Source: Gammaproteobacteria bacterium
GTDB lineage: Bacteria > Pseudomonadota > Gammaproteobacteria > Cardiobacteriales > Wohlfahrtiimonadaceae
Length of the DNA: 13,732 nucleotides
Assembly (NCBI GenBank): GCA_003864535.1
Contig: BHEQ01000027.1
Coordinates: forward strand, 1 to 13,732
Reading direction: 5' to 3'
In this document: piece by piece, positions 1 through 7,764 of the stretch
How the letters are laid out: every line of letters starts with the position of its first letter
Position numbering within the stretch: the stretch's first letter is position 1
Program-made: the position numbers and the translations under genes
Notes under the pieces: model-generated
What the model was told of the DNA's origin: nothing
Database searches by the model: none
Seen by the model: the letters and a program-made list of their open reading frames with translations, nothing else

Positions 1-43
1 GCCCCATACGTCCTGATGCGCCTATTATCCCTAATCTAACCAT
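1..43 (-). CDS. dapB: 4-hydroxy-tetrahydrodipicolinate reductase, N-terminal fragment
   Basis: Only the first 14 codons lie in the window; the gene continues beyond base 1. The minus strand from 43 reads MVRLGIIGASGRMG. This is the Rossmann-fold nucleotide-binding start of DapB (GxxGxxGRMG), the cytoplasmic NAD(P)H-dependent reductase of the lysine/diaminopimelate pathway. An AAGAGG ribosome binding site at 56-51 sits seven bases before the ATG and supports this start. The gene is divergent from hrpA. The match rests on a short but characteristic motif. Other Rossmann-fold proteins could begin similarly, but the GRMG ending is typical of DapB. Confidence 0.72.
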   Translation of the reverse strand, partial: MVRLGIIGASGRMG

Positions 44-72
44 TTTCTTGCCTCTTATTTAATATTATTAAA

Positions 73-101
73 ATTATACAAGCCGCTATTTTACGTGAAA
101 A
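73..101 (-). promoter_or_regulatory. Probable sigma70 promoter for dapB
   Basis: On the minus strand, TTTTCA (101-96) and a perfect TATAAT (78-73) are separated by 17 bases. The -10 lies about 30 bases upstream of the dapB ATG, giving a leader of roughly 20 bases that contains the AAGAGG site. Called by eye from consensus match and position. Confidence 0.5.
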
Positions 102-120
102 TAATTTTTATATGATTCAA

Positions 121-140
121 ATTTATTGATATTTATTGAT
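121..140. repeat. Tandem 10-bp repeat in the dapB-hrpA intergenic region
   Basis: ATTTATTGAT occurs twice in exact tandem (121-130 and 131-140), between the divergent dapB and hrpA starts. It may be a slippage duplication or a paired protein-binding site. Nothing in the sequence decides between these. Confidence 0.6.
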
Positions 141-203
141 TTAACTTATTTTGGATTATTTTTGAGTTAAAATGGCACTTAATTTTTTAAATCTGTGTTG
201 ATC

Positions 204-3200
204 ATGACCAATTCACGTATCCAAATATTACACTCAAAATTAGCTTTAACTCAAACTCATTTGCGCTTTAATTTTTTTAATAAATTGAAAAACATAAAGC
301 TTAAAAATAAAGCTCTAGCAGGATCATCAAATTCAGAACCTTCAAATACAGAATCTTTAAATTCAGAATCTTACGCTTTAAAAATAAAAAATATTAATGC
401 TGAAATTGATGATTTAGAGATAAAAGTTGCCGCATCAATCGCTGCGGTTGCTTTAAAATTACACAATTTCCCAAAACGCAATTACGATCTTAATCTACCT
501 GTTTCTCAATCTAAGGATATTATTCTCAAAGCAATTAAAGAGAATCAAGTGATTATTTTATGTGGAGAAACAGGTTCTGGCAAAACTACGCAAATTGCCA
601 AAATATGCATGGATTTAGGGCTTGGAAGCCGCGGGATGATAGGACATACGCAGCCGCGTAGAATTGCAGCTCGCTCTGTTGCTGTGCGTGTTGCCCAAGA
701 ATTAGCCGTTGAGATTGGCGGTGTTGTTGGTTTTAAAATGCGCTTTTCAGATCAAACTAAACCTGAAACACTCATTAAATTAATGACTGATGGGATTTTA
801 TTAGCTGAATTAACATCTGATCGCTATTTAAGCCGTTATGAAGTATTAATTATCGATGAGGCGCATGAGCGCAGTTTAAATATTGATTTTCTCCTTGGAG
901 TTTTAAAGCAGGTTTTAATAAAACGCCCCGATCTAAAAGTAATTATCACCTCAGCCACGATTGACCCGATACGTTTTTCTAATCATTTTGGGAATAATAC
1001 GCCTGTAGTTGAGGTATCTGGGCGCACTTATCCTGTTGAAATTCGTTATAGACCACTTTTGAGTCAAGAATCAAAAAATCAAGAATCAAAAGATCAAGAT
1101 CATAAAATACCTTTAACGATACATTTTACAGAAGCTATTTTAGCTGCGGTTGATGAGCTGTGGCTTGCAAGCAGTATGCATCAATCAGGAGATATTTTGA
1201 TTTTCCTATCAGGAGAACGTGAAATCCGCGAAACCGCTGAGGCACTGCGTAAACATCATCCACCTCATGTAGAAATATTACCGTTATATGCAAGATTATC
1301 TGCAAACGAGCAGCAACGTATTTTTAAAACAACAGGAGCGCGGCGCATCGTCCTTGCAACTAATGTAGCTGAAACATCGCTTACCGTACCTGGAATTAAA
1401 TATGTGATTGATACAGGGCTTGCACGCATTAGCCGCTATAATCCGCGCACACGTTTGCAGCGGCTGCCTGTTGAGGCAATTTCACGCGCATCGGCAAATC
1501 AACGCTCGGGACGCTGTGGGCGTACCTCGAACGGGATTTGCATCCGCCTGTATGCACAAGAGGATTTTGAGGGACGCGCTGAGTTTTTAGCCCCTGAAAT
1601 AACTCGGACACATCTAGCGGCGGTTGTCTTACAAATGGCGCATTTACGCTTAGGTGATCCGACTATTTTCCCATTTGTAGAAGCACCTGATACACGCCAA
1701 ATTAAAGATGCTTATCGCTCTTTATTTGAGATAAAAGCTGTCGACTCTCAAAATAACTTAACGGTGCTTGGCAAACAATTAGCGCGGCTACCGCTAGATC
1801 CACGTTTAGGCGCAATGCTGCTCAGTGCTAATACTTACGGTGTTTTACATGAAGTATTAATTTTAGTTAGCGTCTTATCCATTCAAGATCCGCGCGAACG
1901 CCCGCTTGAGTTTCAACAAAAAGCTGATGAAAAACAACGTTTATTTCATAATCCACAATCGGACTTTATCAGTATTTTAAATTTATGGGCTTGGTATCAA
2001 AATCAAGCTAAACATTTATCGCATAATCAGTTAAGACAATTAGCTCAAGCGCATTTTCTATCTTTTATGCGGATGCGTGAATGGCGCGATCTATATCAAC
2101 AACTGCTTGGATTCTTAAATGAAATGGATTTTAAAGTTAATTCTTTTCCAGAGATAACAAGCATAATAAATGATGATAATCATAATAGTGATAATCATAG
2201 TAATAGTAATAATACTTATCAATTCCCCGCATTTAATGAGATGGCGATCCATAAATCTCTATTAACGGGTTTATTAGATCAAATCGGCCGTTTAAATGAA
2301 AATAGTGAGTATTTAGGGGCGAATAATCGTAAATTTATATTATTTCCAGGTTCAGCCTTACGCAAAAAAACGCCTAAATGGCTTATTGCTATGGAAATAG
2401 TTGAAACAAATCAAATTTATGCACGCACTTGTGCCGCAATTGACCCATTATGGATTGAAGAATGTAGCACCCATTTGATTAAAACAAATTACAGCGAAGC
2501 GCATTGGAGTAAATCGGGCGGCATGGTGAAAGCCTATGCTAATTTAAGCTTATTTGGTTTAGCTATTGTTAATGCGCGCCCGATTCATTATGGACCAATT
2601 AATCCAACTCTGAGCCGCGAGCTTTTAATTAAAGATGGCTTAATTACTGGTGAGATAAAATTACGCGCCCATTTTTTAAAGCATAATCAACTAAAAATCT
2701 TAGAAGTCACGGTGCTTGAAGAGAAAATGCGCAGGCGTGATATTTTAGTTGATGAATGGATATTATATCAATGGTATGATCAAAAAATACCGCAAGATAT
2801 GATTACAGCAGCAGGCTTAGATAAATGGTGTCAACATAAAGAACATAATGATCTTTTAAAGCTTGAATTAAAAGATCTTTTAGCGCGTGATCCAAACCTT
2901 GAAAATGCAGATTATCCAACTCAAATCACGCTTAATAATTTAAATTTAAGTGCGCTTTATGTTTTTGATCCAAGTGCAGCTGATGATGGCATGACTTTAA
3001 TTGTGCCTTTAGCTGCGCTTAATTTATTAGATAAATCTCGCTTAGATTGGCTTGTTCCTGGATTTTTGCTTAATAAAATTATCGCCCTAATTCGCTCTTT
3101 ACCAAAATCTGTGCGGCGCCATTTAGTCCCCGCGCCTGATTTTGCCGCGCAAGCATTAGCTAATCTTGAATTTGGAGAAGGGCTTTTTTATGAAAAGTTA

Positions 3201-4451
3201 GCTCTTGTTTTATCAAAGTTAAGCAAATATGAGATTAATATGCATGATTTTGATAGTACGCAAATTGAAGCTCATTTGCATATAAATTTAAGAATAGCCG
3301 ATCATAATGGTAAGACAATTGGTGAGGGACGCAATTTACATCAATTACAAGATAGCTTTAAAGAAAAAGCCCAAAATGCATTCTCAGCTTTATTAAAACA
3401 GAAGCATCTAGAACCTGTATCTAAAACTTTAGATAAAACTTTATCTAAAAAAGACAAATATAACCAATCAGTTAATCATAATCATAATCATAATCTTGAA
3501 CATGAGCATGAGCATAAAAATGAGAATAAGAATGAGGCTAGCTTGGAACATTCTTTTGAATTAAACGCTTGGCTTATTGAAAAATCGTTAAGCTTTACCC
3601 GCAATGGCGTTCAGCTAACAGGCTTTCCAAGTTTAGTCCTTGAGCATACAGGTGATGATTTATTAACGTTAAAAGATGTGCGCCTTAAAAAAATAATCTT
3701 AGATCAAGCCCATTTAGCAGATGCTGCACTCAAAATAACTTTAAGCAAATTAGCCCACTTAATGCTTATCGATAAAATAAAATATCTAACCAAACAATGG
3801 CCAAACTTTGGAAAAATGGCATTAATGTTTCGCGCCGTTGGCACGGAGGGTTTATTAAAAGCTGATCTTATGCGTGCGGTTATTTTAGATTGCGTACTTT
3901 GTGAGCCGCTGCCGCGTGATGCGGCGCAATTTCAAATACGCATTACTCGGGCAAATAATGAGATGATCATTCACGCAAGTAAGCTCTCAAATATAATCAT
4001 TGAAACTTTAACAAACTTAAGCTCTGCCCGTAAAGAATTACATAATCTGCATTCATCTAACTTACACTTATTAGAAAATGATATTAATAAGCATATTAAG
4101 AACTTGATTTTTGATGGATTTGTAAGCGCAACTCCATCTGAATGGCGTATGCATTTACCACGTTATATGAAAGCTCTAGAAATTAGAATCACGCGCTTTA
4201 GCCAAAATATTGAGCGGGATAAAGATTATCAAAATATTATAAATTTGCATTTAGAGCAATATAATGCAGCGTGTAAACGCATTGAAATACGCACTTTAGA
4301 TATTCCAGAGCTAATCAAATATCGTTATTTAATTGAAGAGCTTGCCGTTTCTTTTTTTGCCCAACCCATGAAAACAGCACTACCTGTTTCAGAAAAACGT
4401 TTAACAGCATTGTGGTTGAGTATTGATAAACAAATTAAAAATCTTGAATAG
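204..4451 (+). CDS. hrpA: ATP-dependent RNA helicase HrpA (DEAH box)
   Basis: Large cytoplasmic DEAH/RHA-family RNA helicase, 1415 residues from the ATG at 204. In-frame GTG (195) and TTG (198) lie just upstream. None has a clear Shine-Dalgarno sequence, so ATG is chosen by preference. From this ATG: Walker A GETGSGKT at about 121-128, DEAH at 218-221, SAT at 250-252 and motif VI QRSGRCGR at 433-440. These are followed by the HA2/OB-fold region and the long C-terminal extension (DUF3418 type) expected of HrpA. E. coli HrpA is about 1300 residues. The excess here is largely four low-complexity in-frame tracts at residues about 42-56, 287-301, 656-670 and 1091-1111, which interrupt otherwise conserved sequence. 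The gene stands alone, divergent from dapB and convergent with lutB. In bacteria HrpA is linked to mRNA processing and rescue of collided ribosomes (family knowledge). Confidence 0.95.
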   Translation: MTNSRIQILHSKLALTQTHLRFNFFNKLKNIKLKNKALAGSSNSEPSNTESLNSESYALKIKNINAEIDDLEIKVAASIAAVALKLHNFPKRNYDLNLPVSQSKDIILKAIKENQVIILCGETGSGKTTQIAKICMDLGLGSRGMIGHTQPRRIAARSVAVRVAQELAVEIGGVVGFKMRFSDQTKPETLIKLMTDGILLAELTSDRYLSRYEVLIIDEAHERSLNIDFLLGVLKQVLIKRPDLKVIITSATIDPIRFSNHFGNNTPVVEVSGRTYPVEIRYRPLLSQESKNQESKDQDHKIPLTIHFTEAILAAVDELWLASSMHQSGDILIFLSGEREIRETAEALRKHHPPHVEILPLYARLSANEQQRIFKTTGARRIVLATNVAETSLTVPGIKYVIDTGLARISRYNPRTRLQRLPVEAISRASANQRSGRCGRTSNGICIRLYAQEDFEGRAEFLAPEITRTHLAAVVLQMAHLRLGDPTIFPFVEAPDTRQIKDAYRSLFEIKAVDSQNNLTVLGKQLARLPLDPRLGAMLLSANTYGVLHEVLILVSVLSIQDPRERPLEFQQKADEKQRLFHNPQSDFISILNLWAWYQNQAKHLSHNQLRQLAQAHFLSFMRMREWRDLYQQLLGFLNEMDFKVNSFPEITSIINDDNHNSDNHSNSNNTYQFPAFNEMAIHKSLLTGLLDQIGRLNENSEYLGANNRKFILFPGSALRKKTPKWLIAMEIVETNQIYARTCAAIDPLWIEECSTHLIKTNYSEAHWSKSGGMVKAYANLSLFGLAIVNARPIHYGPINPTLSRELLIKDGLITGEIKLRAHFLKHNQLKILEVTVLEEKMRRRDILVDEWILYQWYDQKIPQDMITAAGLDKWCQHKEHNDLLKLELKDLLARDPNLENADYPTQITLNNLNLSALYVFDPSAADDGMTLIVPLAALNLLDKSRLDWLVPGFLLNKIIALIRSLPKSVRRHLVPAPDFAAQALANLEFGEGLFYEKLALVLSKLSKYEINMHDFDSTQIEAHLHINLRIADHNGKTIGEGRNLHQLQDSFKEKAQNAFSALLKQKHLEPVSKTLDKTLSKKDKYNQSVNHNHNHNLEHEHEHKNENKNEASLEHSFELNAWLIEKSLSFTRNGVQLTGFPSLVLEHTGDDLLTLKDVRLKKIILDQAHLADAALKITLSKLAHLMLIDKIKYLTKQWPNFGKMALMFRAVGTEGLLKADLMRAVILDCVLCEPLPRDAAQFQIRITRANNEMIIHASKLSNIIIETLTNLSSARKELHNLHSSNLHLLENDINKHIKNLIFDGFVSATPSEWRMHLPRYMKALEIRITRFSQNIERDKDYQNIINLHLEQYNAACKRIEIRTLDIPELIKYRYLIEELAVSFFAQPMKTALPVSEKRLTALWLSIDKQIKNLE
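327..371 (+). repeat. 15-nt in-frame repeat in hrpA (three units)
   Basis: Three degenerate 15-base units (327-341, 342-356, 357-371) encode SNSEP, SNTES and LNSES near the HrpA N-terminus, before the helicase core. The unit length keeps the frame, so gain or loss of a unit would not inactivate the protein. Confidence 0.7.
1062..1106 (+). repeat. 15-nt in-frame repeat in hrpA (between the helicase RecA domains)
   Basis: Units at 1062-1076 and 1077-1091 differ at one base and encode SQESK and NQESK. A diverged third unit, DQDHK, follows at 1092-1106. The tract sits between motif III (SAT) and the C-terminal helicase domain, where relatives usually have a short linker (inference). Confidence 0.65.
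2169..2213 (+). repeat. Asn/Asp/His/Ser low-complexity tract in hrpA
   Basis: Fifteen codons built only from AAT, GAT, CAT and AGT encode an N/D/H/S-rich stretch in the middle of HrpA. The near-uniform NNT codons suggest origin by triplet or hexamer slippage rather than selection on the protein sequence. Confidence 0.65.
3474..3536 (+). repeat. Hexanucleotide His/Asn and His/Glu repeat in hrpA
   Basis: AATCAT is exactly repeated three times (3474-3491). Related hexamers follow (AATCTT, GAACAT, GAGCAT twice, AAAAAT, GAGAAT, AAGAAT), giving alternating NH, EH and EN residues over 21 codons in the C-terminal part of HrpA. The histidine spacing could bind metal, but the simpler reading is an in-frame microsatellite in a loop. 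Confidence 0.7.
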
Positions 4452-4474
4452 TTACCAATTGGAACTTCTATAGA

Positions 4475-4519
4475 GGACTTCTATAAATTAGATTTTGCAA
4501 GGCTTGCGATATGATTAAA
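4475..4519. repeat. 45-bp dispersed intergenic repeat, copy 1
   Basis: This copy is 40/45 identical to 12318-12362 in the same orientation, without gaps; mismatches fall at 4478, 4497, 4506, 4507 and 4513. It starts in the hrpA-lutB intergenic space and stops at the first base of the terminator hairpin. The preceding bases 4461-4474 partly repeat its first part (ACTTCTATA at 4464-4472 and again at 4477-4485). It contains a promoter-like pair, TTAGAT (4488-4493) and TATGAT (4510-4515), with 16-base spacing. Its function is unknown. Confidence 0.7.
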
Positions 4520-4538
4520 AGCGCATATTGATGCGCTT
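4519..4538. terminator. Bidirectional rho-independent terminator between hrpA and lutB
   Basis: AAGCGCAT (4519-4526) and ATGCGCTT (4531-4538) form a perfect 8-bp stem with a four-base loop. On the minus strand, just past the lutB stop, the stem is followed by TTTTAAT. On the plus strand it is followed by a weaker T-rich stretch (about 4542-4549). It can end lutABC mRNA and probably also hrpA mRNA. Confidence 0.75.
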
Positions 4539-4542
4539 CAAT

Positions 4543-6003
4543 TTATTTTCTGTCACGTTCTTTAAGCATTTGATGCAATGTTTTTTTAGCAGGTATCAAG
4601 GGAGTTCGGTTTTGTGTCCAGCCCATTTGATAACTTGGGGTTAAACGGCGTAATTTAGTACTTGCAATTGAAAAGTATTTATACGCCCGCGCACCTGCAA
4701 ACAAGCCGCTAAACATTTTCCATGCCATATTTTCAGAAACAGTATGTGCAGCACCTTGACCTTTTAATGGGTGGGCTACTTTTTCTTTGGGGGAGCGTTG
4801 CGCCTCTTCACGTAGGCGCATTAAAATTGATGGAATTGGGATTTTAACAGGGCAAACCTCAGCACAGGCACCACACAAACTTGAAGCAGTCGGTAAGTCT
4901 TTGGTGGATTCAAGCCCCATTAAATGTGGTGAAATAATCTCACCGATAGGGCCTGGATAAGTTGTACCATAAGCTGCGCCACCTATTCTTGCATACACAG
5001 GACAGTGATTCATACATGCGCCACAGCGAATGCATTGTAAAGTCTGGCGCAGTTGTTCATCAGCGTAGGCTTGAGTGCGTCCATGATCAAGTAAGATTAC
5101 ATGCACTTCATGCGGGCCATCTTTTTCACCAAGTCGGCGCGGGCTTGTAATCATATTAAAATAAGTAGTAATATTTTGCCCAATCGCTGAGCGCGTAAGT
5201 GCACTATATAAAGGGATAACGTCACTTAAATGCGCGACTACTTTTTCAATCCCAGTAATTGCAATATGCACTGGTGGAATAGTGGTACTCATCCGCCCAT
5301 TGCCTTCATTTTCAACTAAACACAAGGTGCCAGTATCTGCCGCCATAAAATTAATCCCTGATAAACCAATATCTGCATTTTTATATTTATTGCGCAGAGC
5401 ATTGCGCCCCGTAAGGATTAAAGCATCAACATCCTCCGTATACGGTGTATTTTCAATATTATCATGAAATAACTGGCCTATCTGTTGTTTGGTTTTATGA
5501 ATTGCAGGCATGACGATATGGGTTGGTTTCTCATTTGCCATTTGCACGATATATTCGCCCATATCACTTTCTAAGACATCATAGCCTTTATCTTTAAGAT
5601 AATGATTTAGTTCGATCTCTTCACTCACCATCGATTTACCTTTGACCATAGAATGCGCCGCGTGTTTTTGCATAAGTGTATGAATAATAGTGCAAGCATC
5701 TTCAGCAGTTTCTGCCCAATGAACATTAATTTTATTCCTGATTAACTTTGCCTCTAGTTGTTCGAGCAGCTCAGGTAAGCGTGATAAAGCGTGTTGCCGA
5801 ATATTTTGACTTAAATCACGCAAGGCCGCAAGCTCATGAGGATCTGTAAATACAGATAAGCGTTTGGCGGTGAGAAAATCCATGGCAGTACGTAAACTTT
5901 TACGCAGGAGTGGATCTGCCAAAGCTGCTTTAGAATTTTGTTTAAATGTTGTGGAATCTGGATGAGAGTTTGAATTGGAATTGGAATTTTGGCTAACACT
6001 CAT
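4543..6003 (-). CDS. lutB: Lactate utilization iron-sulfur protein LutB
   Basis: Iron-sulfur subunit of the cytoplasmic LutABC complex, which oxidises L-lactate to pyruvate. 486 residues, close to the family's usual length. An N-terminal LUD domain (about 90-310, with the conserved AADTGTL near 221-227) is followed by two ferredoxin-like cysteine clusters. The first is C324/C327/C330/C334 in CIRCGACMNHCP and the second is C377/C380/C384 in CGACAEVCP. The C-terminal tail is of the LutB type. The start overlaps the lutC stop as ATGA (6003-6000), with a strong GGAGG site at 6015-6011 seven bases upstream, so translation is likely coupled to lutC. Residues 6-13 are an NS repeat encoded by AATTCC hexamers. 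The gene ends directly at the terminator hairpin. Confidence 0.93.
   Translation of the reverse strand: MSVSQNSNSNSNSHPDSTTFKQNSKAALADPLLRKSLRTAMDFLTAKRLSVFTDPHELAALRDLSQNIRQHALSRLPELLEQLEAKLIRNKINVHWAETAEDACTIIHTLMQKHAAHSMVKGKSMVSEEIELNHYLKDKGYDVLESDMGEYIVQMANEKPTHIVMPAIHKTKQQIGQLFHDNIENTPYTEDVDALILTGRNALRNKYKNADIGLSGINFMAADTGTLCLVENEGNGRMSTTIPPVHIAITGIEKVVAHLSDVIPLYSALTRSAIGQNITTYFNMITSPRRLGEKDGPHEVHVILLDHGRTQAYADEQLRQTLQCIRCGACMNHCPVYARIGGAAYGTTYPGPIGEIISPHLMGLESTKDLPTASSLCGACAEVCPVKIPIPSILMRLREEAQRSPKEKVAHPLKGQGAAHTVSENMAWKMFSGLFAGARAYKYFSIASTKLRRLTPSYQMGWTQNRTPLIPAKKTLHQMLKERDRK
5965..5988 (-). repeat. AATTCC hexamer repeat in the lutB N-terminus
   Basis: Four Asn-Ser codon pairs (AATTCC, AATTCC, AATTCA, AACTCT) occupy codons 6-13 of lutB. 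The repeat is in frame and lies before the conserved domain. Confidence 0.65.
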
Positions 6004-6737
6004 ATAAGTTCCTCCAGAGGAATATTATTTGCAACACATGCCAAAACTATTAATTCACGCGGACCATGCGCACCGTAAGCTAAAGTTAATTGGATATCGG
6101 CGGTTTTAGATGGGCCTGAGATCAGGACAACATTTGTCGGCATTTCAAGCTCTTGAATTTCAAGCTCTCGCATTGCCTGATAAAAATCAGAATGGAGCAA
6201 AGCCGTATCAAATAAGGCGATATGAATTGGCGGCACAAGACTCATGCTGCGCGGCTGGTTTAAATCTGGCCACAATACAAGTGTACCTGTTTGGGCAATA
6301 CCGCAGCGAATATCAGTAAAGCCTGCATCAACCTCATCAAACAGCGTATCTTTCCATGTCTCAATATCTTGTTCAAAGCCATGAATGGACAGCTTTTTTT
6401 CATCTTGATACACACTTTGTAATGCAGATTTTGCGATCTTGCCGTGCACAGTTGCGCTTGGCAAGACAATAGAGCGAATATTTTTCTGCGCAATAATATT
6501 ACACAATGACTCATGCCAGTTATCTGCGCGCGCCCATATAATCTGGGTGTTCACACTTTCCATTGTGCGTGCAAAGTGCTTAATCTTCACAATCTCATCT
6601 GACCAAATTGGCGCAAACTTAGCATAAAACTCATTAACATCTGGTGCTGATAAAGCCGTTACTTGGGCTGATTTTAGTTTATTTAGAATGCTAGTTCGTG
6701 CAAGATTACTCTTAAGATTAGTCTGAGGTATTGTCAT
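6000..6737 (-). CDS. lutC: Lactate utilization protein LutC (LUD domain)
   Basis: LUD-domain subunit (LutC/YkgG family) of the LutABC lactate oxidation complex, 245 residues, no cysteine clusters. Recognisable family features are the AQTGTLVL segment (about 147-154) and the C-terminal GPSKTADI with YGAHGP. Relatives often read IE and GVHGP there; this protein has IQ and GAHGP. The first 20 bases overlap the end of lutA (6718-6737), and its stop overlaps the lutB start by four bases. A purine-rich AGGGGGAG (6748-6741) precedes the ATG at short spacing. The gene order lutA-lutC-lutB differs from the lutA-lutB-lutC order named for Bacillus subtilis. Assignment is by family motifs. Confidence 0.88.
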   Translation of the reverse strand: MTIPQTNLKSNLARTSILNKLKSAQVTALSAPDVNEFYAKFAPIWSDEIVKIKHFARTMESVNTQIIWARADNWHESLCNIIAQKNIRSIVLPSATVHGKIAKSALQSVYQDEKKLSIHGFEQDIETWKDTLFDEVDAGFTDIRCGIAQTGTLVLWPDLNQPRSMSLVPPIHIALFDTALLHSDFYQAMRELEIQELEMPTNVVLISGPSKTADIQLTLAYGAHGPRELIVLACVANNIPLEELI

Positions 6738-7557
6738 GATCTCCCCCTACTCTTTCAAGTAAAAAACTTGCCAAATGGCGTGGGCGCGGCATCTCCTGAT
6801 AATCTTTGGCAATTTTACCGCTAATATTCATTAAACAGCCGCCATCAGCTGAAATAATTTCTGTCGCATGGGTATCTTTTAGTGCTAATACTTTGTCAGT
6901 TACCATCGCTCCTGATATCTCAGGATGCTTTAGCGCAAAGACACCACCAAAGCCGCAGCATTCACTTTCATGATCATGCATAACATGGCTTACATTCTCT
7001 AAACGCGCAATCAAAGCCCAGCTAGATTCATGCACATTCATCTCACGGCGTGCCGTGCAGCTAGTGTGAATCGCAACGCAAGTAGGCTTACCTAAATCAA
7101 TAGGATGATAATTTAAGCTATATAACAGAAACTGGCTAAACTCAATGACACGTCTAGAAATATCGAGCACTTGATCCTCATATTCACTCCCTTTAAACAA
7201 GATAGGCCAATGGTATTTCATCGTACCTCCACACGAGCCTGAGGGAACAATAATCGGCCAATCATTAGGAAATAGATGGAGCTGATTTTTCGCAACTTCA
7301 AAGGCTTCTTTCGAGCGTCCAGATGACAAAGCAGGTTGCCCACAACAACTTTGTTCCTGCGGAAAATGAACCTTAATTCCTTGCATTTCAAGGAGTGTGA
7401 TCGCATCCATGCCCGCTTTCGGCATAAAAATATCAATCAAACATGTACCAAAAAAGTAGACATCTGTTACTTCTTTTTTTTGATTATTTTGATTATTTTG
7501 ATCTGATATATGATGATGATCATCATTATTATTATTATTATTATTATTATTTATCAT
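6718..7557 (-). CDS. lutA: Lactate utilization protein LutA (CCG-domain Fe-S oxidoreductase)
   Basis: Two-repeat cysteine-rich CCG protein of the glycolate/lactate oxidase Fe-S family, 279 residues from the ATG at 7557. An ATG nine codons upstream (7584) is open, but AAGGAG sits eight bases before 7557, which decides the start. From 7557, the first CCG repeat includes C39 (FFGTC), C71-C72-G73 and C109 (SGSCGG). The second includes C167 (HTSC) and C200-C201-GFGG. Codons 3-11 are nine AAT (Asn) codons, followed by DDHHH and QNNQNNQKK. This N-terminal low-complexity extension of about 30 residues is not part of the domain, which begins near VTDVYFFGTC. It is the first gene of the operon and overlaps lutC by 20 bases. 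A lactate permease (lutP/lldP) is not in the window. Confidence 0.9.
   Translation of the reverse strand: MINNNNNNNNNDDHHHISDQNNQNNQKKEVTDVYFFGTCLIDIFMPKAGMDAITLLEMQGIKVHFPQEQSCCGQPALSSGRSKEAFEVAKNQLHLFPNDWPIIVPSGSCGGTMKYHWPILFKGSEYEDQVLDISRRVIEFSQFLLYSLNYHPIDLGKPTCVAIHTSCTARREMNVHESSWALIARLENVSHVMHDHESECCGFGGVFALKHPEISGAMVTDKVLALKDTHATEIISADGGCLMNISGKIAKDYQEMPRPRHLASFLLERVGGDHDNTSD
7474..7499 (-). repeat. A8 homopolymer and 9-bp tandem repeat inside lutA
   Basis: On the coding strand, two exact copies of AAAATAATC (from plus-strand GATTATTTT at 7482-7490 and 7491-7499) lead into a run of eight A (7481-7474), around codons 20-28. The 9-bp unit keeps frame. A change in the A8 run would frameshift lutA before its catalytic domain. 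Confidence 0.6.
7525..7551 (-). repeat. (AAT)9 microsatellite at the 5' end of lutA
   Basis: Nine uninterrupted ATT triplets on the plus strand read as nine Asn codons (codons 3-11) in lutA. Slippage would change the length in steps of one residue and alter the AU-rich translation start region without shifting frame. Confidence 0.85.
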
Positions 7558-7609
7558 GAAGCTCTCTCCTTGTTTAAAAAGCATGGAAAATCAAACAAAT
7601 GATCTCGTA

Positions 7610-7641
7610 TCAACATATTTATTTATATTGTTATATGTTGA
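7610..7641. promoter_or_regulatory. Inverted repeat upstream of lutA, candidate operator
   Basis: TCAACATAT (7610-7618) and ATATGTTGA (7633-7641) are perfect 9-bp inverted arms around a 14-base AT-only-but-one spacer. The site is 53-84 bases upstream of the lutA ATG, a typical position for a repressor or activator site. lut/lld operons are often controlled by GntR- or LysR-type regulators, but no regulator gene is in the window, so the binding protein is unknown. I could not pick a convincing lutA -35/-10 pair. The rest of 7558-7830 holds this repeat and the plus-strand promoter at 7765. Confidence 0.4.
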
Positions 7642-7764
7642 ATTTACATCATAAACGTAAAATCAAGAATACTCTAGCGTTGATAAATATTATATCCAAG
7701 GTATTTTAATAATGTTAATGGCAAGCATAGATATCAGCAATAAAACACAAATAGATGTGCCCTG

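Noticed and set aside
121..140. Tandem ATTTATTGAT as the start of a CRISPR or iteron array
   Set aside because: Only two adjacent copies, no spacers, no cas or replication gene nearby.
195..203. GTG or TTG start for hrpA at 195 or 198
   Set aside because: They add only three residues and have no better ribosome binding site than the ATG at 204; the choice is a preference and not proven.
1408..1611. Two open frames of 60 codons on opposite strands
   Set aside because: Both lie inside the conserved helicase core of hrpA and have no ribosome binding site or family match; they are frame shadows.
3474..3536. His/Asn/Glu-rich segment as a metal-binding site
   Set aside because: The perfect hexamer periodicity of the DNA indicates a microsatellite; no surrounding metal-binding domain is visible.
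6110..6627. Several 60-85 codon frames on both strands
   Set aside because: All overlap lutC, which has clear family motifs and operon context; these are shadows of it.
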